Shown: piece after piece, positions 39,771 to 50,000 of the stretch
Numbering within the stretch: position 1 is the stretch's first letter
How the letters are laid out: each line of letters opens with the position of its first letter
Source of the DNA: Rossellomorea marisflavi
GTDB lineage: Bacteria > Bacillota > Bacilli > Bacillales > Bacillaceae_B
Direction of reading: 5' to 3'
Assembly: GCA_003667865.1 (NCBI GenBank)
Contig: CP033051.1
Location: forward strand, 2,940,501-3,004,500
DNA length: 64,000 nucleotides
Translations under genes and position numbers: made by a program
Notes under the pieces: generated by a model
What the model was told of the DNA's origin: nothing
Seen by the model: the letters and a program-made list of their open reading frames with translations, nothing else
Databases searched by the model: none

Positions 39771-41805
39771 AGAAATCTCAATCCAAGATATAAAAGGGAT
39801 TGGTGAAGAAACAGCTTCACAGTTACAAGATATGAATATCTATACAGTAACAGACCTTATTGAGTATCTTCCGTACAGATACGAAGATTTTCGTTTGCGA
39901 GATTTAGAAGAGGTTAACCACGGAGAGCGGGTTACAGTTGAAGGTACAATTCACTCTGAGCCTGCTCTTATGTTTTATGGCCGCAAAAAATCCAGACTTA
40001 CACTTCGACTCTTAACAGGAAGAAATCTTATACAGGTAGTTTTCTTTAACCAGCCTTATATAAAGAAACAGATTCAAGTGCAAGATACGATTACCATTAC
40101 AGGTAAATGGGATAAAAATCGCCAAATGATAACGGCCCAACATGTCCAATTAGGTCCAAACCAAAAAACAGGAGTTTTTGAACCAGTATATTCTGTGAAG
40201 GGTTCCATAACAATAAAAAGTCTTCGAAAGTTTATCCGTATTGCTTTTAAAGAGTTTGATCATCTCATAGAAGAAAACCTTCCAAACCATCTTATTGAAA
40301 AATACAAGCTATTAAACCGAAAAGATGCCCTTTATCAACTTCATTTTCCTGAAACAACAGAGCATATGAAACAAGCTAGAAGAAGATTTGTTTATGAAGA
40401 ATTTTTATTATTTCAGTTGAAAATGCAGGCATTACGTAAAATTGAGCGTGAAAACTCTAAAGGAATTCAACAGAATTACGATTTAGAACGTGTAAAGCAA
40501 TTCATTACTTCCTTACCATATGAGTTAACAAATGCACAAAAACGTGTAGTAAATGAGATTTTTACAGATGTGAAATCTCCATACAGAATGAATCGCCTAT
40601 TACAGGGAGATGTAGGGTCAGGGAAAACAGCCGTAGCTGCGATCTGTTTGTATGCTAGTGTTACAGCAGGCTATCAGGGTGCTCTCATGGTCCCTACTGA
40701 AATACTTGCAGAACAACATGCAGAGTCTCTTATACAGTTACTTGAGCCAATGGGCTTATCTATTGCCCTACTAACAAGTTCTGTTAAAGGTAAGAAAAGA
40801 AAACTATTACTTGAAAAACTATCAGAAGGGGAGATCGACATCTTGATTGGAACACATGCATTAATTCAAGATGAGGTCGAATTCCAACGTTTAGGATTAG
40901 TTATTACGGATGAGCAACACAGATTTGGTGTGGAACAGAGAAGGGTACTGAGAGAAAAAGGTGAAAGTCCTGATGTTTTGTTTATGACGGCTACACCCAT
41001 TCCGAGAACTTTAGCTATAACCGTTTTTGGTGAAATGGATGTTTCCATCATTGATGAAATGCCAGCAGGAAGAAAACAAATTGAAACCTATTGGATCAAG
41101 AGTGATATGCTTACACGCGTGCTTTCTTTCATGGAGAAAGAATTACATAATGGAAGGCAAGCATATGTTATCTGTCCTCTAATTGAAGAGTCGGACAAGC
41201 TTGATGTTCAGAATGCAATTGATGTTTATCATCAGTTAACCCAATATTTTGGAGAGCGTTACCGTGTAGGACTCATGCATGGAAGGCTACACCCTGACGA
41301 AAAAGAGCAAGTGATGAAAGAGTTTACTCAAAATGTGAATAAAGTGCTCGTTTCAACGACAGTTGTTGAAGTTGGAGTAAACGTTCCAAATGCAACATTT
41401 ATGTTAATTTACGATGCAGAACGTTTCGGATTATCACAATTACACCAATTACGAGGACGAGTCGGTCGAGGTAGTGAGCAATCATATTGTATTCTTCTTG
41501 CTGAGCCAAAGAATGATGTAGGAAAAGAAAGAATGAAAATCATGACCGAAACAAACGATGGCTTCGTATTAAGTGAAAAAGACTTAGAACTAAGAGGACC
41601 AGGAGACTTTTTCGGTAAAAAACAAAGCGGCCTTCCAGAGTTCAAAGTAGCAGATATGGTACACGATTACCGTGCCCTAGAAGTAGCAAGAGACGACGCA
41701 ACCCACCTAGTACAAGACCCAGAATTCTGGACATCCCCAGAATACAAAAACCTACGAAACTATCTAGAAGACTCCGGTGTACTAGAAGGAGAAAAACTTG
41801 ATTAA
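39757..41805 (+). CDS. recG: ATP-dependent DNA helicase RecG
   Basis: A 682-residue branch-migration helicase. An N-terminal wedge/OB domain (about 1-170) is followed by Walker A GDVGSGKTAV, DEQH box, TATPIPRTLA and C-terminal motifs VVEVGVNVPNA and QLRGRVGR. It remodels stalled forks and Holliday junctions. The start is uncertain: GTG at 39757 or 39760, both inside sdaAA, with only a weak GGAG upstream, so translation is probably coupled to sdaAA. The last 165 bp show a marked A/C third-position bias. Confidence 0.94.
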   Translation: MVKIKEISIQDIKGIGEETASQLQDMNIYTVTDLIEYLPYRYEDFRLRDLEEVNHGERVTVEGTIHSEPALMFYGRKKSRLTLRLLTGRNLIQVVFFNQPYIKKQIQVQDTITITGKWDKNRQMITAQHVQLGPNQKTGVFEPVYSVKGSITIKSLRKFIRIAFKEFDHLIEENLPNHLIEKYKLLNRKDALYQLHFPETTEHMKQARRRFVYEEFLLFQLKMQALRKIERENSKGIQQNYDLERVKQFITSLPYELTNAQKRVVNEIFTDVKSPYRMNRLLQGDVGSGKTAVAAICLYASVTAGYQGALMVPTEILAEQHAESLIQLLEPMGLSIALLTSSVKGKKRKLLLEKLSEGEIDILIGTHALIQDEVEFQRLGLVITDEQHRFGVEQRRVLREKGESPDVLFMTATPIPRTLAITVFGEMDVSIIDEMPAGRKQIETYWIKSDMLTRVLSFMEKELHNGRQAYVICPLIEESDKLDVQNAIDVYHQLTQYFGERYRVGLMHGRLHPDEKEQVMKEFTQNVNKVLVSTTVVEVGVNVPNATFMLIYDAERFGLSQLHQLRGRVGRGSEQSYCILLAEPKNDVGKERMKIMTETNDGFVLSEKDLELRGPGDFFGKKQSGLPEFKVADMVHDYRALEVARDDATHLVQDPEFWTSPEYKNLRNYLEDSGVLEGEKLD

Positions 41806-41946
41806 TTCGTGGGTACTTTGCAATTTTTCTCTCGTCAGAAAATGTTGTGTGTAACTAGTACTTAAAGTCCTTTTAATTCGCAATTATGATTTGTTAACGA
41901 TATGCTACTAGTAAAATCTATAAAATGAATGATTAGTATAACTACT
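41806..41946. other. Spacer between recG and repeat copy B
   Basis: An AT-rich spacer with no gene or clear signal. The A/C bias of the recG 3' end does not continue here; the sequence is T-rich. Confidence 0.5.
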
Positions 41947-42095
41947 GAGTTGCTTGGAGTGGAAGGGTGCTTGACTCCAGCGGGAAATAGCGGGAATAGT
42001 GAGACCCGGGTTCCGTACCTACTGGAACGGAACCTTCCATTGAGGAGGCTCACTCCCGCCCCGCGGAAAGCAAGCAGCCTGGAGCGGAAAGCAAC
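41947..42095 (+). repeat. Structured extragenic repeat, copy B
   Basis: The best-preserved copy: GAGTTGCTTGGAGTGGAAGG, GTGCTTGACTCC, AGCGGG, GTGAGACCC, then CTCACTCCCGCCCCGCGG and GGAGCGGAAAGCAAC. GTTGCT and AGCAAC are the termini. The apex is a hairpin GGTTCCGT/ACGGAACC (42009-42016 and 42027-42034) in place of the GCGCTAGCGC section of copy A. Copy C shares this apex. It lies between recG and the fapR operon. Confidence 0.82.
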
Positions 42096-42123
42096 GGCCA
42101 ATTATAAAAAAGTTTCAAAATAA

Positions 42124-42167
42124 AGCGGAGATTGGTCAAGTACTATAATTGACCGTCTCCGCTTTTC
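42124..42167 (+). terminator. Terminator before the fapR promoter
   Basis: AGCGGAGA..GGTCA with TGACC..TCTCCGCT (8 + 5 bp) and TTTTCTT. It would end transcription coming from recG before the fapR promoter. Confidence 0.87.
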
Positions 42168-42170
42168 TTC

Positions 42171-42199
42171 TTGCAATCTATAATCTTAGGTTATATACT
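42171..42199 (+). promoter_or_regulatory. Sigma-A promoter of the fapR operon
   Basis: TTGCAA at 42171-42176, 17-bp spacer, TATACT at 42194-42199. The FapR operator begins two bases after the -10, so bound FapR would cover the start site. Confidence 0.75.
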
Positions 42200-42200
42200 A

Positions 42201-42223
42201 CTATTAGTACCTAGTACTAATAG
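42201..42223 (+). promoter_or_regulatory. FapR operator
   Basis: Near-perfect palindrome CTATTAGTAC-CTA-GTACTAATAG with 10-bp arms. The core TTAGTACCTAGTACTAA fits the 17-bp FapR operator known from B. subtilis (TTAGTACC..TACTAA type). It predicts autoregulation of fapR and repression of plsX-fabD-fabG when malonyl-CoA is low. Confidence 0.9.
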
Positions 42224-42242
42224 TGGATAGGTGAATATACTT

Positions 42243-42827
42243 ATGAGACCATCAAAAAAAGAAAGACAAGAAAAACTAACAGAAACAATAAAAACAAACC
42301 CATTCATAACAGATGAAGAACTATCTGAACAATTCTCTGTTTCAGTCCAAACTATCCGTTTAGATCGAATGGAGCTTTCAATTCCTGAATTAAGGGAAAG
42401 AATAAAACACGTAGCTGAAAAAACATTTGAAGATGAAGTGAAATCACTTCCTTTAGATGAAATCATTGGTGAAATTGTTGACATAGAATTAGACAAAAGT
42501 GCAATCTCCATATTTGATGTTCGGTCAGAGCATGTATTCAAACGTAATCAAATTGCAAGGGGACACCATCTATTTGCGCAAGCAAACTCATTAGCAGTTG
42601 CCGTGATTAACGATGAGTTAGCTTTAACAGCAAAATCCTCTATTCAATTTACGAGACCCGTTCATGAAGGTGAACGAGTGATTGCAAAGGCAAGAGTAAA
42701 GGATGTACATAAAGATACAGACCGTACAATGGTGGAAGTAAACAGCTTTGTTGGTGGAGAGCTTGTTTTCACAGGTGAATTTGATATGTATCGTTCAAAA
42801 AACATAACAAAGGATGAAGCACAGTGA
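42243..42827 (+). CDS. fapR: FapR, malonyl-CoA-responsive repressor of lipid synthesis
   Basis: A 194-residue regulator: N-terminal DeoR-like helix-turn-helix ([20 protein letters not shown], about residues 21-41), a linker helix, and a C-terminal hot-dog thioesterase-like domain that binds malonyl-CoA ([20 protein letters not shown]). FapR represses fatty acid and phospholipid genes until malonyl-CoA releases it. The ATG at 42243 is nine bases after AGGTG; a GTG four codons earlier overlaps that site. The first 100 bp are strongly A/C biased at third positions. It overlaps plsX by 4 bp. Confidence 0.95.
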   Translation: MRPSKKERQEKLTETIKTNPFITDEELSEQFSVSVQTIRLDRMELSIPELRERIKHVAEKTFEDEVKSLPLDEIIGEIVDIELDKSAISIFDVRSEHVFKRNQIARGHHLFAQANSLAVAVINDELALTAKSSIQFTRPVHEGERVIAKARVKDVHKDTDRTMVEVNSFVGGELVFTGEFDMYRSKNITKDEAQ

Positions 42828-43825
42828 AATTAGCAGTAGATGCTATGGGTGGTGACCATGCACCAAAGGAAATTGTTCTTGGTGTAAAACGTGCACTAGA
42901 AGAGTTCAAAGACATAGAAGTATTACTATTTGGTGATGAAACAAAAATCAAAGAATACATAACTCCACAAGAACGACTATCAATTATTCATACAACCGAA
43001 GAGATTTTACCAACTGATGAACCAGTTAGAGCTGTAAGGAGAAAAAAGAATGCTTCTATGGTGCTAATGGCTCAAGCCGTTGCGGACGGAAAAGCGGATG
43101 CTTGTATTTCTGCAGGAAATACTGGAGCGCTTATGACTGCTGGATTATTTATTGTTGGGAGAATTGAAGGGATTGAACGTCCTGCATTAGCACCTACGCT
43201 TCCGACTCTTGATGGAACAGGGTTTCTAATGCTTGATCTTGGTGCAAATGTAGATGCAAAACCCGAACACTTGCAGCAGTATGCGATAATGGGCAATATT
43301 TATGCACAAAAAGTGAGAGGGATTTCAAATCCTCGAGTCGGTTTGCTGAATATTGGTACAGAAGATAAAAAAGGAAATGAATTAACAAAAAAAGCTTTTG
43401 AACTTATAAAGGAATTAGATTTACATTTCGTCGGCAATGTTGAGTCTCGTGATTTGCTTGATGGTCCTGCTGATGTTGTCATTACGGATGGTTTTACAGG
43501 AAACATGGTATTGAAAACCATTGAAGGTACAGCGTTATCTATCTTCTCTCTATTGAAAAAAACATTTACATCTTCCTTGAAAACAAAGATTGCGGCAGGA
43601 CTTGTCAAGGATGATTTAAAAGAATTAAAAAACATGCTTGATTATACAGAGTATGGTGGAGCTGGGTTATTTGGATTGAAAGCACCTGTTATCAAGGCGC
43701 ATGGATCCTCAAATGAAAATGCTTTTTATAATGCTATGAGACAAGCTAGGGAAATGGTTATCCATCAAGTACCTCAAACGATTAAAGAAGCTATTGAACA
43801 TACAAAAAGAGATCAAGAAGTGTAA
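42824..43825 (+). CDS. plsX: Phosphate acyltransferase PlsX
   Basis: A 333-residue enzyme that converts acyl-ACP to acyl phosphate for PlsY, the first step of phosphatidic acid synthesis in Firmicutes. It begins [18 protein letters not shown], the family signature, and has [12 protein letters not shown] and [14 protein letters not shown]. Overlap with fapR indicates coupling. FakA upstream in the window provides a second source of acyl phosphate. Confidence 0.96.
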   Translation: MKLAVDAMGGDHAPKEIVLGVKRALEEFKDIEVLLFGDETKIKEYITPQERLSIIHTTEEILPTDEPVRAVRRKKNASMVLMAQAVADGKADACISAGNTGALMTAGLFIVGRIEGIERPALAPTLPTLDGTGFLMLDLGANVDAKPEHLQQYAIMGNIYAQKVRGISNPRVGLLNIGTEDKKGNELTKKAFELIKELDLHFVGNVESRDLLDGPADVVITDGFTGNMVLKTIEGTALSIFSLLKKTFTSSLKTKIAAGLVKDDLKELKNMLDYTEYGGAGLFGLKAPVIKAHGSSNENAFYNAMRQAREMVIHQVPQTIKEAIEHTKRDQEV

Positions 43826-43839
43826 GGAGAGTGTAGAGA

Positions 43840-44787
43840 ATGAGTAAAATCGCTTTTGTTTTTCCAGGCCAGGGTTCACAGGTTGTGGGAATGGGGAAGG
43901 AGCTTTCAGATCAATACCCAGAGGTGAAATCCTACTTCGAAAAAGCGGACGAGAGACTATCGTTTTCTCTCTCTAAACTAATATTTGACGGTCCTCAAGA
44001 AGAGCTAACTCTTACAACAAATGCACAGCCAGCTCTTTTGACTACAAGTATTGCTATTCTAGATCGATTAAAGAATGCTGGTATTGAAGCTGATTATACT
44101 GCCGGGCATAGCCTAGGAGAATATTCTGCATTAGTAGCAGCGGGTGCCGTTTCTTTCGAAGATGCTGTATATGCTGTAAGGCAAAGAGGTCTATCGATGG
44201 AGGAAGCAGTTCCTGCAGGTGAAGGAACAATGGCAGCAGTACTTGGAATGGAAAGAGAACAACTAGAGTCAATTACAGAACATGTAACATCAGAAGGTCA
44301 TTCTGTTCAACTGGCTAACATCAACTGTCCTGGACAAATTGTGATTTCCGGTACTGTCAAGGGCGTAGAGCTTGCATCAGCACAGGCAAAAGAAGAAGGT
44401 GCGAAGAAAGTAATTCCTCTTGTTGTGAGTGGCCCGTTTCACTCAGAGCTTATGAAGCCTGCAGCAGAAAGGTTCCAGAAGGTATTAGACGAAATTACAA
44501 TTGAAAATGCGGCTATACCGGTTATTGCAAATGTTACAGCGAATGTAGTTACAGATGCCGAACAGATAAAAAGCCTACTTATTCAACAATTATATTCTCC
44601 GGTATTATGGTCAGATACGGTTGAGAAGTTGTTGGACTTAGGAGTTGATACCTTTATTGAAATAGGTCCAGGAAAAGTTCTCTCTGGATTAATAAAAAAA
44701 GTAAATCGTCGTGTAAATACATTTAATATAAGTGATGAAGCTTCATTAATGGATGTGATACAAAAGGTAAAGGAGGAAGTGAAATGA
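43840..44787 (+). CDS. fabD: Malonyl-CoA:ACP transacylase
   Basis: A 315-residue enzyme that loads malonate onto ACP. GQGSQ is near the N terminus, the nucleophile Ser91 is in [14 protein letters not shown], and the catalytic His is in SGPFHSELM. It overlaps fabG by 4 bp. It is part of the FapR-controlled operon. Confidence 0.96.
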   Translation: MSKIAFVFPGQGSQVVGMGKELSDQYPEVKSYFEKADERLSFSLSKLIFDGPQEELTLTTNAQPALLTTSIAILDRLKNAGIEADYTAGHSLGEYSALVAAGAVSFEDAVYAVRQRGLSMEEAVPAGEGTMAAVLGMEREQLESITEHVTSEGHSVQLANINCPGQIVISGTVKGVELASAQAKEEGAKKVIPLVVSGPFHSELMKPAAERFQKVLDEITIENAAIPVIANVTANVVTDAEQIKSLLIQQLYSPVLWSDTVEKLLDLGVDTFIEIGPGKVLSGLIKKVNRRVNTFNISDEASLMDVIQKVKEEVK

Positions 44788-45527
44788 GTTTAGAAGGTAA
44801 AATTGCTTTAGTTACAGGTGCGTCTCGTGGAATTGGTCGGGAAGTAGCCATAGAGCTCGCTCGACAAGGCTGTAAAGTAGTTGTAAACTATGCTGGTAGT
44901 GAGGCTAAGGCAAATGAAGTTGTGAATGCCATTCAAGATATCGGGAGTGAAGCAATTGCTCTTCAAGCAAATGTTTCGGACAGTGAAGCTGTACAAAACT
45001 TAGTGAAAGAGACGATTTCTCATTTTGGACAATTAGATATTCTTGTAAATAATGCAGGTATTACACGAGATAACCTGATTATGAGAATGAAAGAAGAAGA
45101 ATGGGATGACGTCATTAACACAAATTTAAAAGGGGTCTTTTTATGTACAAAGGCCGTTACTCGACAAATGATGAAGCAAAGAAGCGGTCGCATTATTAAT
45201 ATTTCTTCTATTGTAGGTGTTAGTGGAAATCCTGGACAAGCAAATTATGTAGCAGCAAAGTCTGGTGTTATTGGTTTAACTAAAACCACTGCTAAAGAGC
45301 TAGCTACAAGAGGAATTACGGTAAATGCTGTTGCACCAGGATTTATTGCAACAGATATGACAGATGAGCTACCTGAGAATGTAAAAGAAGAAATGTTAAA
45401 GCAAATTCCACTTAATCGTCTTGGGGCAACAAGTGATATTGCAAAAGTTGTATCTTTCCTTGCCTCAGATGATGCTAGTTATATGACGGGGCAAACTCTT
45501 CATGTAGATGGTGGAATGGTTATGTAA
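44784..45527 (+). CDS. fabG: 3-oxoacyl-[ACP] reductase
   Basis: A 247-residue short-chain dehydrogenase that reduces beta-ketoacyl-ACP with NADPH. The cofactor motif [10 protein letters not shown] is at the N terminus, NNAG follows, the Ser/Tyr/Lys catalytic set lies in ISSIVG and YVAAK, and the end is [14 protein letters not shown]. The operon context (fabD before, acpP after) supports fabG over other SDR functions. Confidence 0.96.
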   Translation: MSLEGKIALVTGASRGIGREVAIELARQGCKVVVNYAGSEAKANEVVNAIQDIGSEAIALQANVSDSEAVQNLVKETISHFGQLDILVNNAGITRDNLIMRMKEEEWDDVINTNLKGVFLCTKAVTRQMMKQRSGRIINISSIVGVSGNPGQANYVAAKSGVIGLTKTTAKELATRGITVNAVAPGFIATDMTDELPENVKEEMLKQIPLNRLGATSDIAKVVSFLASDDASYMTGQTLHVDGGMVM

Positions 45528-45570
45528 CAAATTCTTCATTTTATTTGTTTAACAATCGGGTAAAATACCC

Positions 45571-45576
45571 TATAAT
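45571..45576 (+). promoter_or_regulatory. Possible internal promoter for acpP (-10 element)
   Basis: A perfect TATAAT at 45571-45576 just before the acpP ribosome site, preceded by a small GGGTA/TACCC hairpin. The -35 is poor (TTTAAC 17 bp upstream). It would allow extra ACP expression. Confidence 0.4.
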
Positions 45577-45597
45577 ACTTGAGGGGAGGTGACAAAC

Positions 45598-45828
45598 ATG
45601 GCAGAAGTATTAGAACGTGTTACAAAAATCATCGTTGATCGTCTAGGTGTAGACGAGTCACAAGTTACCCTTGAAGCTTCTTTCAAAGAGGACCTAGGTG
45701 CAGATTCTCTTGATGTAGTTGAGCTAGTTATGGAACTTGAAGATGAATTTGATATGGAAATCTCTGACGATGATGCTGAGAAAATTGCTACAGTGGGTGA
45801 CGCTGTAAACTACATAAATAGCAAATAA
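45598..45828 (+). CDS. acpP: Acyl carrier protein
   Basis: A 76-residue acidic protein. The phosphopantetheine attachment Ser37 is in [10 protein letters not shown]; helix 2/3 features [14 protein letters not shown] follow. The ATG at 45598 follows GGGGAGGTGA; an upstream GTG lies within that site. It carries growing acyl chains for the fab enzymes. Two terminators follow. Confidence 0.96.
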   Translation: MAEVLERVTKIIVDRLGVDESQVTLEASFKEDLGADSLDVVELVMELEDEFDMEISDDDAEKIATVGDAVNYINSK

Positions 45829-45844
45829 GTAATCGTTAGTCTTG

Positions 45845-45869
45845 GGGAGGCTTTTGAGTCTCCCTTTTG
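45845..45869 (+). terminator. First terminator after acpP
   Basis: 8-bp stem GGGAGGCT/AGTCTCCC with one G-T pair, 4-base loop, TTTTGT tail. Confidence 0.83.
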
Positions 45870-45893
45870 TAGTTAAAGATTTATATTAAGGGA

Positions 45894-45921
45894 CTTGGCA
45901 TTTTGTGCCGAGTTTTTCTTT
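45894..45921 (+). terminator. Second terminator after acpP
   Basis: 7-bp stem CTTGGCA/TGCCGAG with one G-T pair, 5-base loop, then TTTTTCTTTTT. It is a backup, 25 bp after the first. Confidence 0.83.
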
Positions 45922-46239
45922 TTGTCAGGATGTAATATCAAAAGTATTACTGAAAGTTATAGACTGCGTTAAATCTAACAACAGTTTTTCAACTAAATGT
46001 AATGATTTCAACATAAATGGGAAAAATAATATTTCTTATTACGTTCTATGCAAAAGCTGTGTGATTAAACGGTGTAAAAGTAAAAAACTTTTGGAAACAC
46101 TGTTATGTATGAAGCGAAGGTGCGAGATTGTCTGTAGTATCCGTCTGCTACCACGTTTTATAGAGAAATGAATAAAAATCTATCTTTTGCAAGAAAACTT
46201 TAAACAACCCTTTGCGAATTTTAGGTTTTTAGCATAAAC
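45922..46239. other. Empty spacer before rnc
   Basis: AT-rich, no supported gene. An 88-codon frame starting at 45905 begins inside the second terminator, has no ribosome site and has an odd cysteine-rich composition; I treat it as chance. Confidence 0.55.
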
Positions 46240-46268
46240 TTGACTAATATACATAGAGATTTTATTTT
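46240..46268 (+). promoter_or_regulatory. Sigma-A promoter of rnc-smc-ftsY
   Basis: TTGACT at 46240-46245, 17-bp spacer, TATTTT at 46263-46268, 18 bp before the rnc ATG. Confidence 0.6.
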
Positions 46269-46285
46269 ATCAAGGTGGATCGCAA

Positions 46286-47032
46286 ATGCGTAAAAATAAT
46301 CGAACGTTTCATAAACCAATTCAACAATCATATCATGAGAAATTTGAGCAGTTTCAAAAAAATATGGGGATAAAGTTTACTAATGAGAAGCTTTTAAAAC
46401 AAGCATTTACTCATTCATCGTATGTGAATGAGCATCGTAGAAAACCATATGAAGACAATGAGCGACTTGAGTTCTTAGGAGATGCTGTTCTAGAGTTAAC
46501 CATTTCACAGTTTCTGTATAATAAGTACCCTACAATGAGTGAGGGTGAGTTAACAAAGCTTAGAGCATCTATTGTCTGTGAGCCATCATTAGTTACATTC
46601 GCTAATGAGTTACACTTTAGTGATTACATTCTCCTAGGCAAAGGCGAAGAATTAACAGGTGGTAGGCAGCGCCCAGCATTACTTGCTGATGTATTTGAAG
46701 CATTTATTGGGGCAGTTTATTTAGATCAAGGGCTCGATCCTGTTTTAACGATACTTGAAAACATTGTCTTTCCAAAAATAAATTCCGGTGCTTTTTCTCA
46801 TGTGATGGATTATAAAAGTCAATTACAAGAATTTGTTCAAAGAGATAACGCAGGCCATATAGAATACGAAATCTTACAAGAAAAAGGCCCTGCCCACAAC
46901 AGAGAATTTGTTTCAAGAGTTTGTCTTAATGGGAATCAATTGGGTGTGGGGAATGGACGCTCCAAAAAGGAAGCGGAGCAACATGCTGCCCAAATGGCAC
47001 TTGAAACGCTAAAACAACAGATAGAAGGCTAG
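46286..47032 (+). CDS. rnc: Ribonuclease III
   Basis: A 248-residue double-strand RNase. Catalytic domain: FTHSSYVNE, the signature [13 protein letters not shown] with the metal-binding acidic residues, and [16 protein letters not shown]-terminal dsRNA-binding domain: [12 protein letters not shown] and [14 protein letters not shown]. It processes rRNA and degrades antisense duplexes. In B. subtilis it protects against toxins of resident prophages. The ribosome site is CAAGGTGG; it is followed 12 bp later by smc. Confidence 0.96.
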   Translation: MRKNNRTFHKPIQQSYHEKFEQFQKNMGIKFTNEKLLKQAFTHSSYVNEHRRKPYEDNERLEFLGDAVLELTISQFLYNKYPTMSEGELTKLRASIVCEPSLVTFANELHFSDYILLGKGEELTGGRQRPALLADVFEAFIGAVYLDQGLDPVLTILENIVFPKINSGAFSHVMDYKSQLQEFVQRDNAGHIEYEILQEKGPAHNREFVSRVCLNGNQLGVGNGRSKKEAEQHAAQMALETLKQQIEG

Positions 47033-47044
47033 GGGGAAGAGGAA

Positions 47045-50000
47045 ATGTTCCTCAAACGATTAGATGTAGTAGGGTTCAAATCCTTTGCAGAAAGAATTTC
47101 AGTGGACTTTGTACCTGGTGTAACAGCTGTAGTAGGTCCAAATGGAAGTGGGAAAAGTAATATTATAGACTCGATTCGATGGGTACTTGGTGAGCAATCG
47201 GCCAAGTCTCTTCGTGGTGCGAAAATGGAAGATGTTATATTTGGTGGAAGTGATTCTAGGAAACCTCTAAATTTTGCAGAGGTTTCTTTGACGCTAGACA
47301 ATCATGATAATAAATTGCCCATAGATTATAGCGAGGTAACCGTAACTCGTCGCGTGTTTCGTTCAGGTGATAGCGAATACCTTTTAAATAAACAGCCTTG
47401 TAGATTAAAGGATATTGTTGAACTTTTTATGGATTCTGGTTTAGGCAAAGAAGCCTTTTCTATCATTAGCCAAGGAAAGGTAGAAGAGATTTTAAATAGT
47501 AAAGCAGAGGAAAGAAGGACAATATTCGAAGAGGCTGCAGGGGTATTAAAATATAAAACAAGGAAAAAGAAGGCTGAAGGGAAGCTAGAGGAAACACAAG
47601 AAAATCTAAATCGTGTTAATGACATCCTTCATGAGTTAGAAGGACAAGTGGAACCTCTAAAAATTCAAGCTTCTATGGCTAAAGATTACCTAGAAAAGAA
47701 AGAAGAGCTTGAAAAATATGAAGTAGCGTTAACGGTGTATGAAATTGAAGAACTACATGCACAGTGGGACCAGCTTAAAAAGGATTTAGAACAGCATGAA
47801 AGAGAGGAACTGGAGTTATCTTCTACGATTCAAAAAAAAGAAGCTACTCTTGAACAAGCACGTGATCGCATGCAAGCAATAGATGAGTCTATTTCTCAGC
47901 TACAAGAGGTACTTTTAACAACAAGTGAGGAGCTAGAGAAGCTACAAGCAAGAAAGCAAGTTCTTCAAGAGAGAAAAAAGAATGCTTCTAGTAATAGGAG
48001 TCAATTAGAAGAGAGCCTGACAGAATTAGCAGACAAAGAACAATCATTACTAGCCCTAAAAGAGAAAGCTGAAAAAGAGCTTTCTATCATCCAATCCGAA
48101 TTCTCTACTTTACGAGACGAGATCGAAAAGAAGCAGAAACAGCTGTCCCTTTTTAATGAAAATATTGAGGAGCTTATTGAATCTCTGAAAAGTGAATATA
48201 TCGAAAAGCTAAACCAACAAGCTACTGCCAAAAATGAAATACAGTATATAGAACAGCAAATTGAACAACAATCGTCACGAACAACGAGATTAGACCAGGA
48301 TAATGCTAAATTTATCGCGCAAAGAGAAGAGCTTCAAGCCTCATTAAAAAGCTTGCAAAATCAACTGAAAGACATTACGGATAAAATTGATGATCAAGTG
48401 CGCTCCTATCGAGCAGAACAAGCTGAGCTGGAATCGCTAAAAAATAAATACCAAAAACAAGAGTCTACGCTGTATCAAGCTTATCAGTATCTTCAACAGG
48501 CTAAATCGCGTAAAGAGATGCTAGAAGAAATGGAAGACGACTACTCAGGATTCTTTCAAGGTGTAAAAGAAGTATTAAAGGCAAGAGATGGGGACTTATC
48601 TGGTATAGAAGGAGCTGTTGCTGAGCTCATCCAAGTACCAAAAGAGTATGAAACGTCTATTGAAATTGCACTAGGTGCATCCATGCAGCATATTGTGACA
48701 CAAACTGAGGACCATGCAAGAAAAGCGATCAGCTATCTTAAACAAAATCAGTATGGACGAGCTACATTCCTGCCAATGAGTGTCATTAAGGGAAGGTCCA
48801 TTCCGAACAATCAACTTGCGATGTTGGAACAGCATGAATCTTATATTGGTGTTGCCGATACACTTGTACAATATGATCATAAATTTGAGTCCGTTATTTC
48901 AAACCTATTAGGGAATGTTATTATCACAAAAGACCTTAAAGGTGCTAATGAAATCGGGAAACTAATGCAACACCGCTATCGACTAGTAACACTTGATGGA
49001 GACGTCGTAAATCCTGGTGGGTCCATGACAGGTGGTACCGTGAAGCAAAAGAAATCTTCATTACTTTCTAGAAAAGGTGAATTAGAAGATTTAAAAGATA
49101 AGCTTGCTACTATGGAAGACCAAACTTCAAAGCTTCAGAAAGAGGTAAAGTCCTTAAAGGATGAGGTTGCTTTCAGAGAGAAAAAGCTAGAAGAAATGAG
49201 AGTGAAAGGCGAGCAGCTTCGTTTACAAGAGCAGGAGCAAAAGGCAAGCGTACGCGAAGTGGAACTAGCGAGCAAGAATTTAGATGAGCGTCTTTCAATA
49301 TATGATCTTGAAAAATCAGATTATGAAACTCAAAAAGGTCAAAATGAATCTAGAAAGAATGAGCTTAAAGATCTTCTTTCAACTGTTCAGAAGGAAATCA
49401 TTTCTCTTGACCAAGAAATAGAACAGTTAACAAAACAAAAAAACGATGATAAGTCTTCAAAAGATGAATTATTGTCTAGTATTAGTGATCTTAAAGTAGA
49501 TGCTGCTGCTAAGAGTGAACAGCTTAACAATGCAAAGCAATCTGTAAATCGTTTAACAGAAGAATTAAATGAAGCTCGTAAACGTCATAATCGAATACAA
49601 GAAGATTTAGAATGGCTCGTTAACGAAATGGAAGATGATTTCTCAGGTGAAGGCCAACTTGAAGTTGATGCTGGGAAACGTGCAACAGAAAAAGAAGACA
49701 CAACAAAGCTCATTTCACTTCGTAGAGAAGAGCGTTTAAACATCCAACAATTAGTGGACGATGAAGAAAAAGAACTCAAAGAACTTAAGCGAATCCACAA
49801 AGGCTTAACGGGTGCTCTTAAAGACGAGGAAGTTAAAATCAACAGACTAGATGTAGAACTCGAAAACCGATTAGATCATCTCCGTGAGGAATATATGCTA
49901 TCGTTTGAGGCAGCTAAAGAAGAATACCCATTAACAGTTGATATTAACGAAGCTAGAAAGTCTGTGAAATTAATCAAACTTGCTTTAGATGAACTAGGTA

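Noticed and set aside
45905-46171. 88-codon frame between acpP and rnc
   Set aside because: The start lies inside a terminator, there is no ribosome site, the composition is odd (many Cys and Lys) and it resembles no known protein.
47326-47625. Open frames on the - strand inside smc and many other long genes
   Set aside because: They are shadows of the strong + strand coding frames, without ribosome sites or protein similarity.
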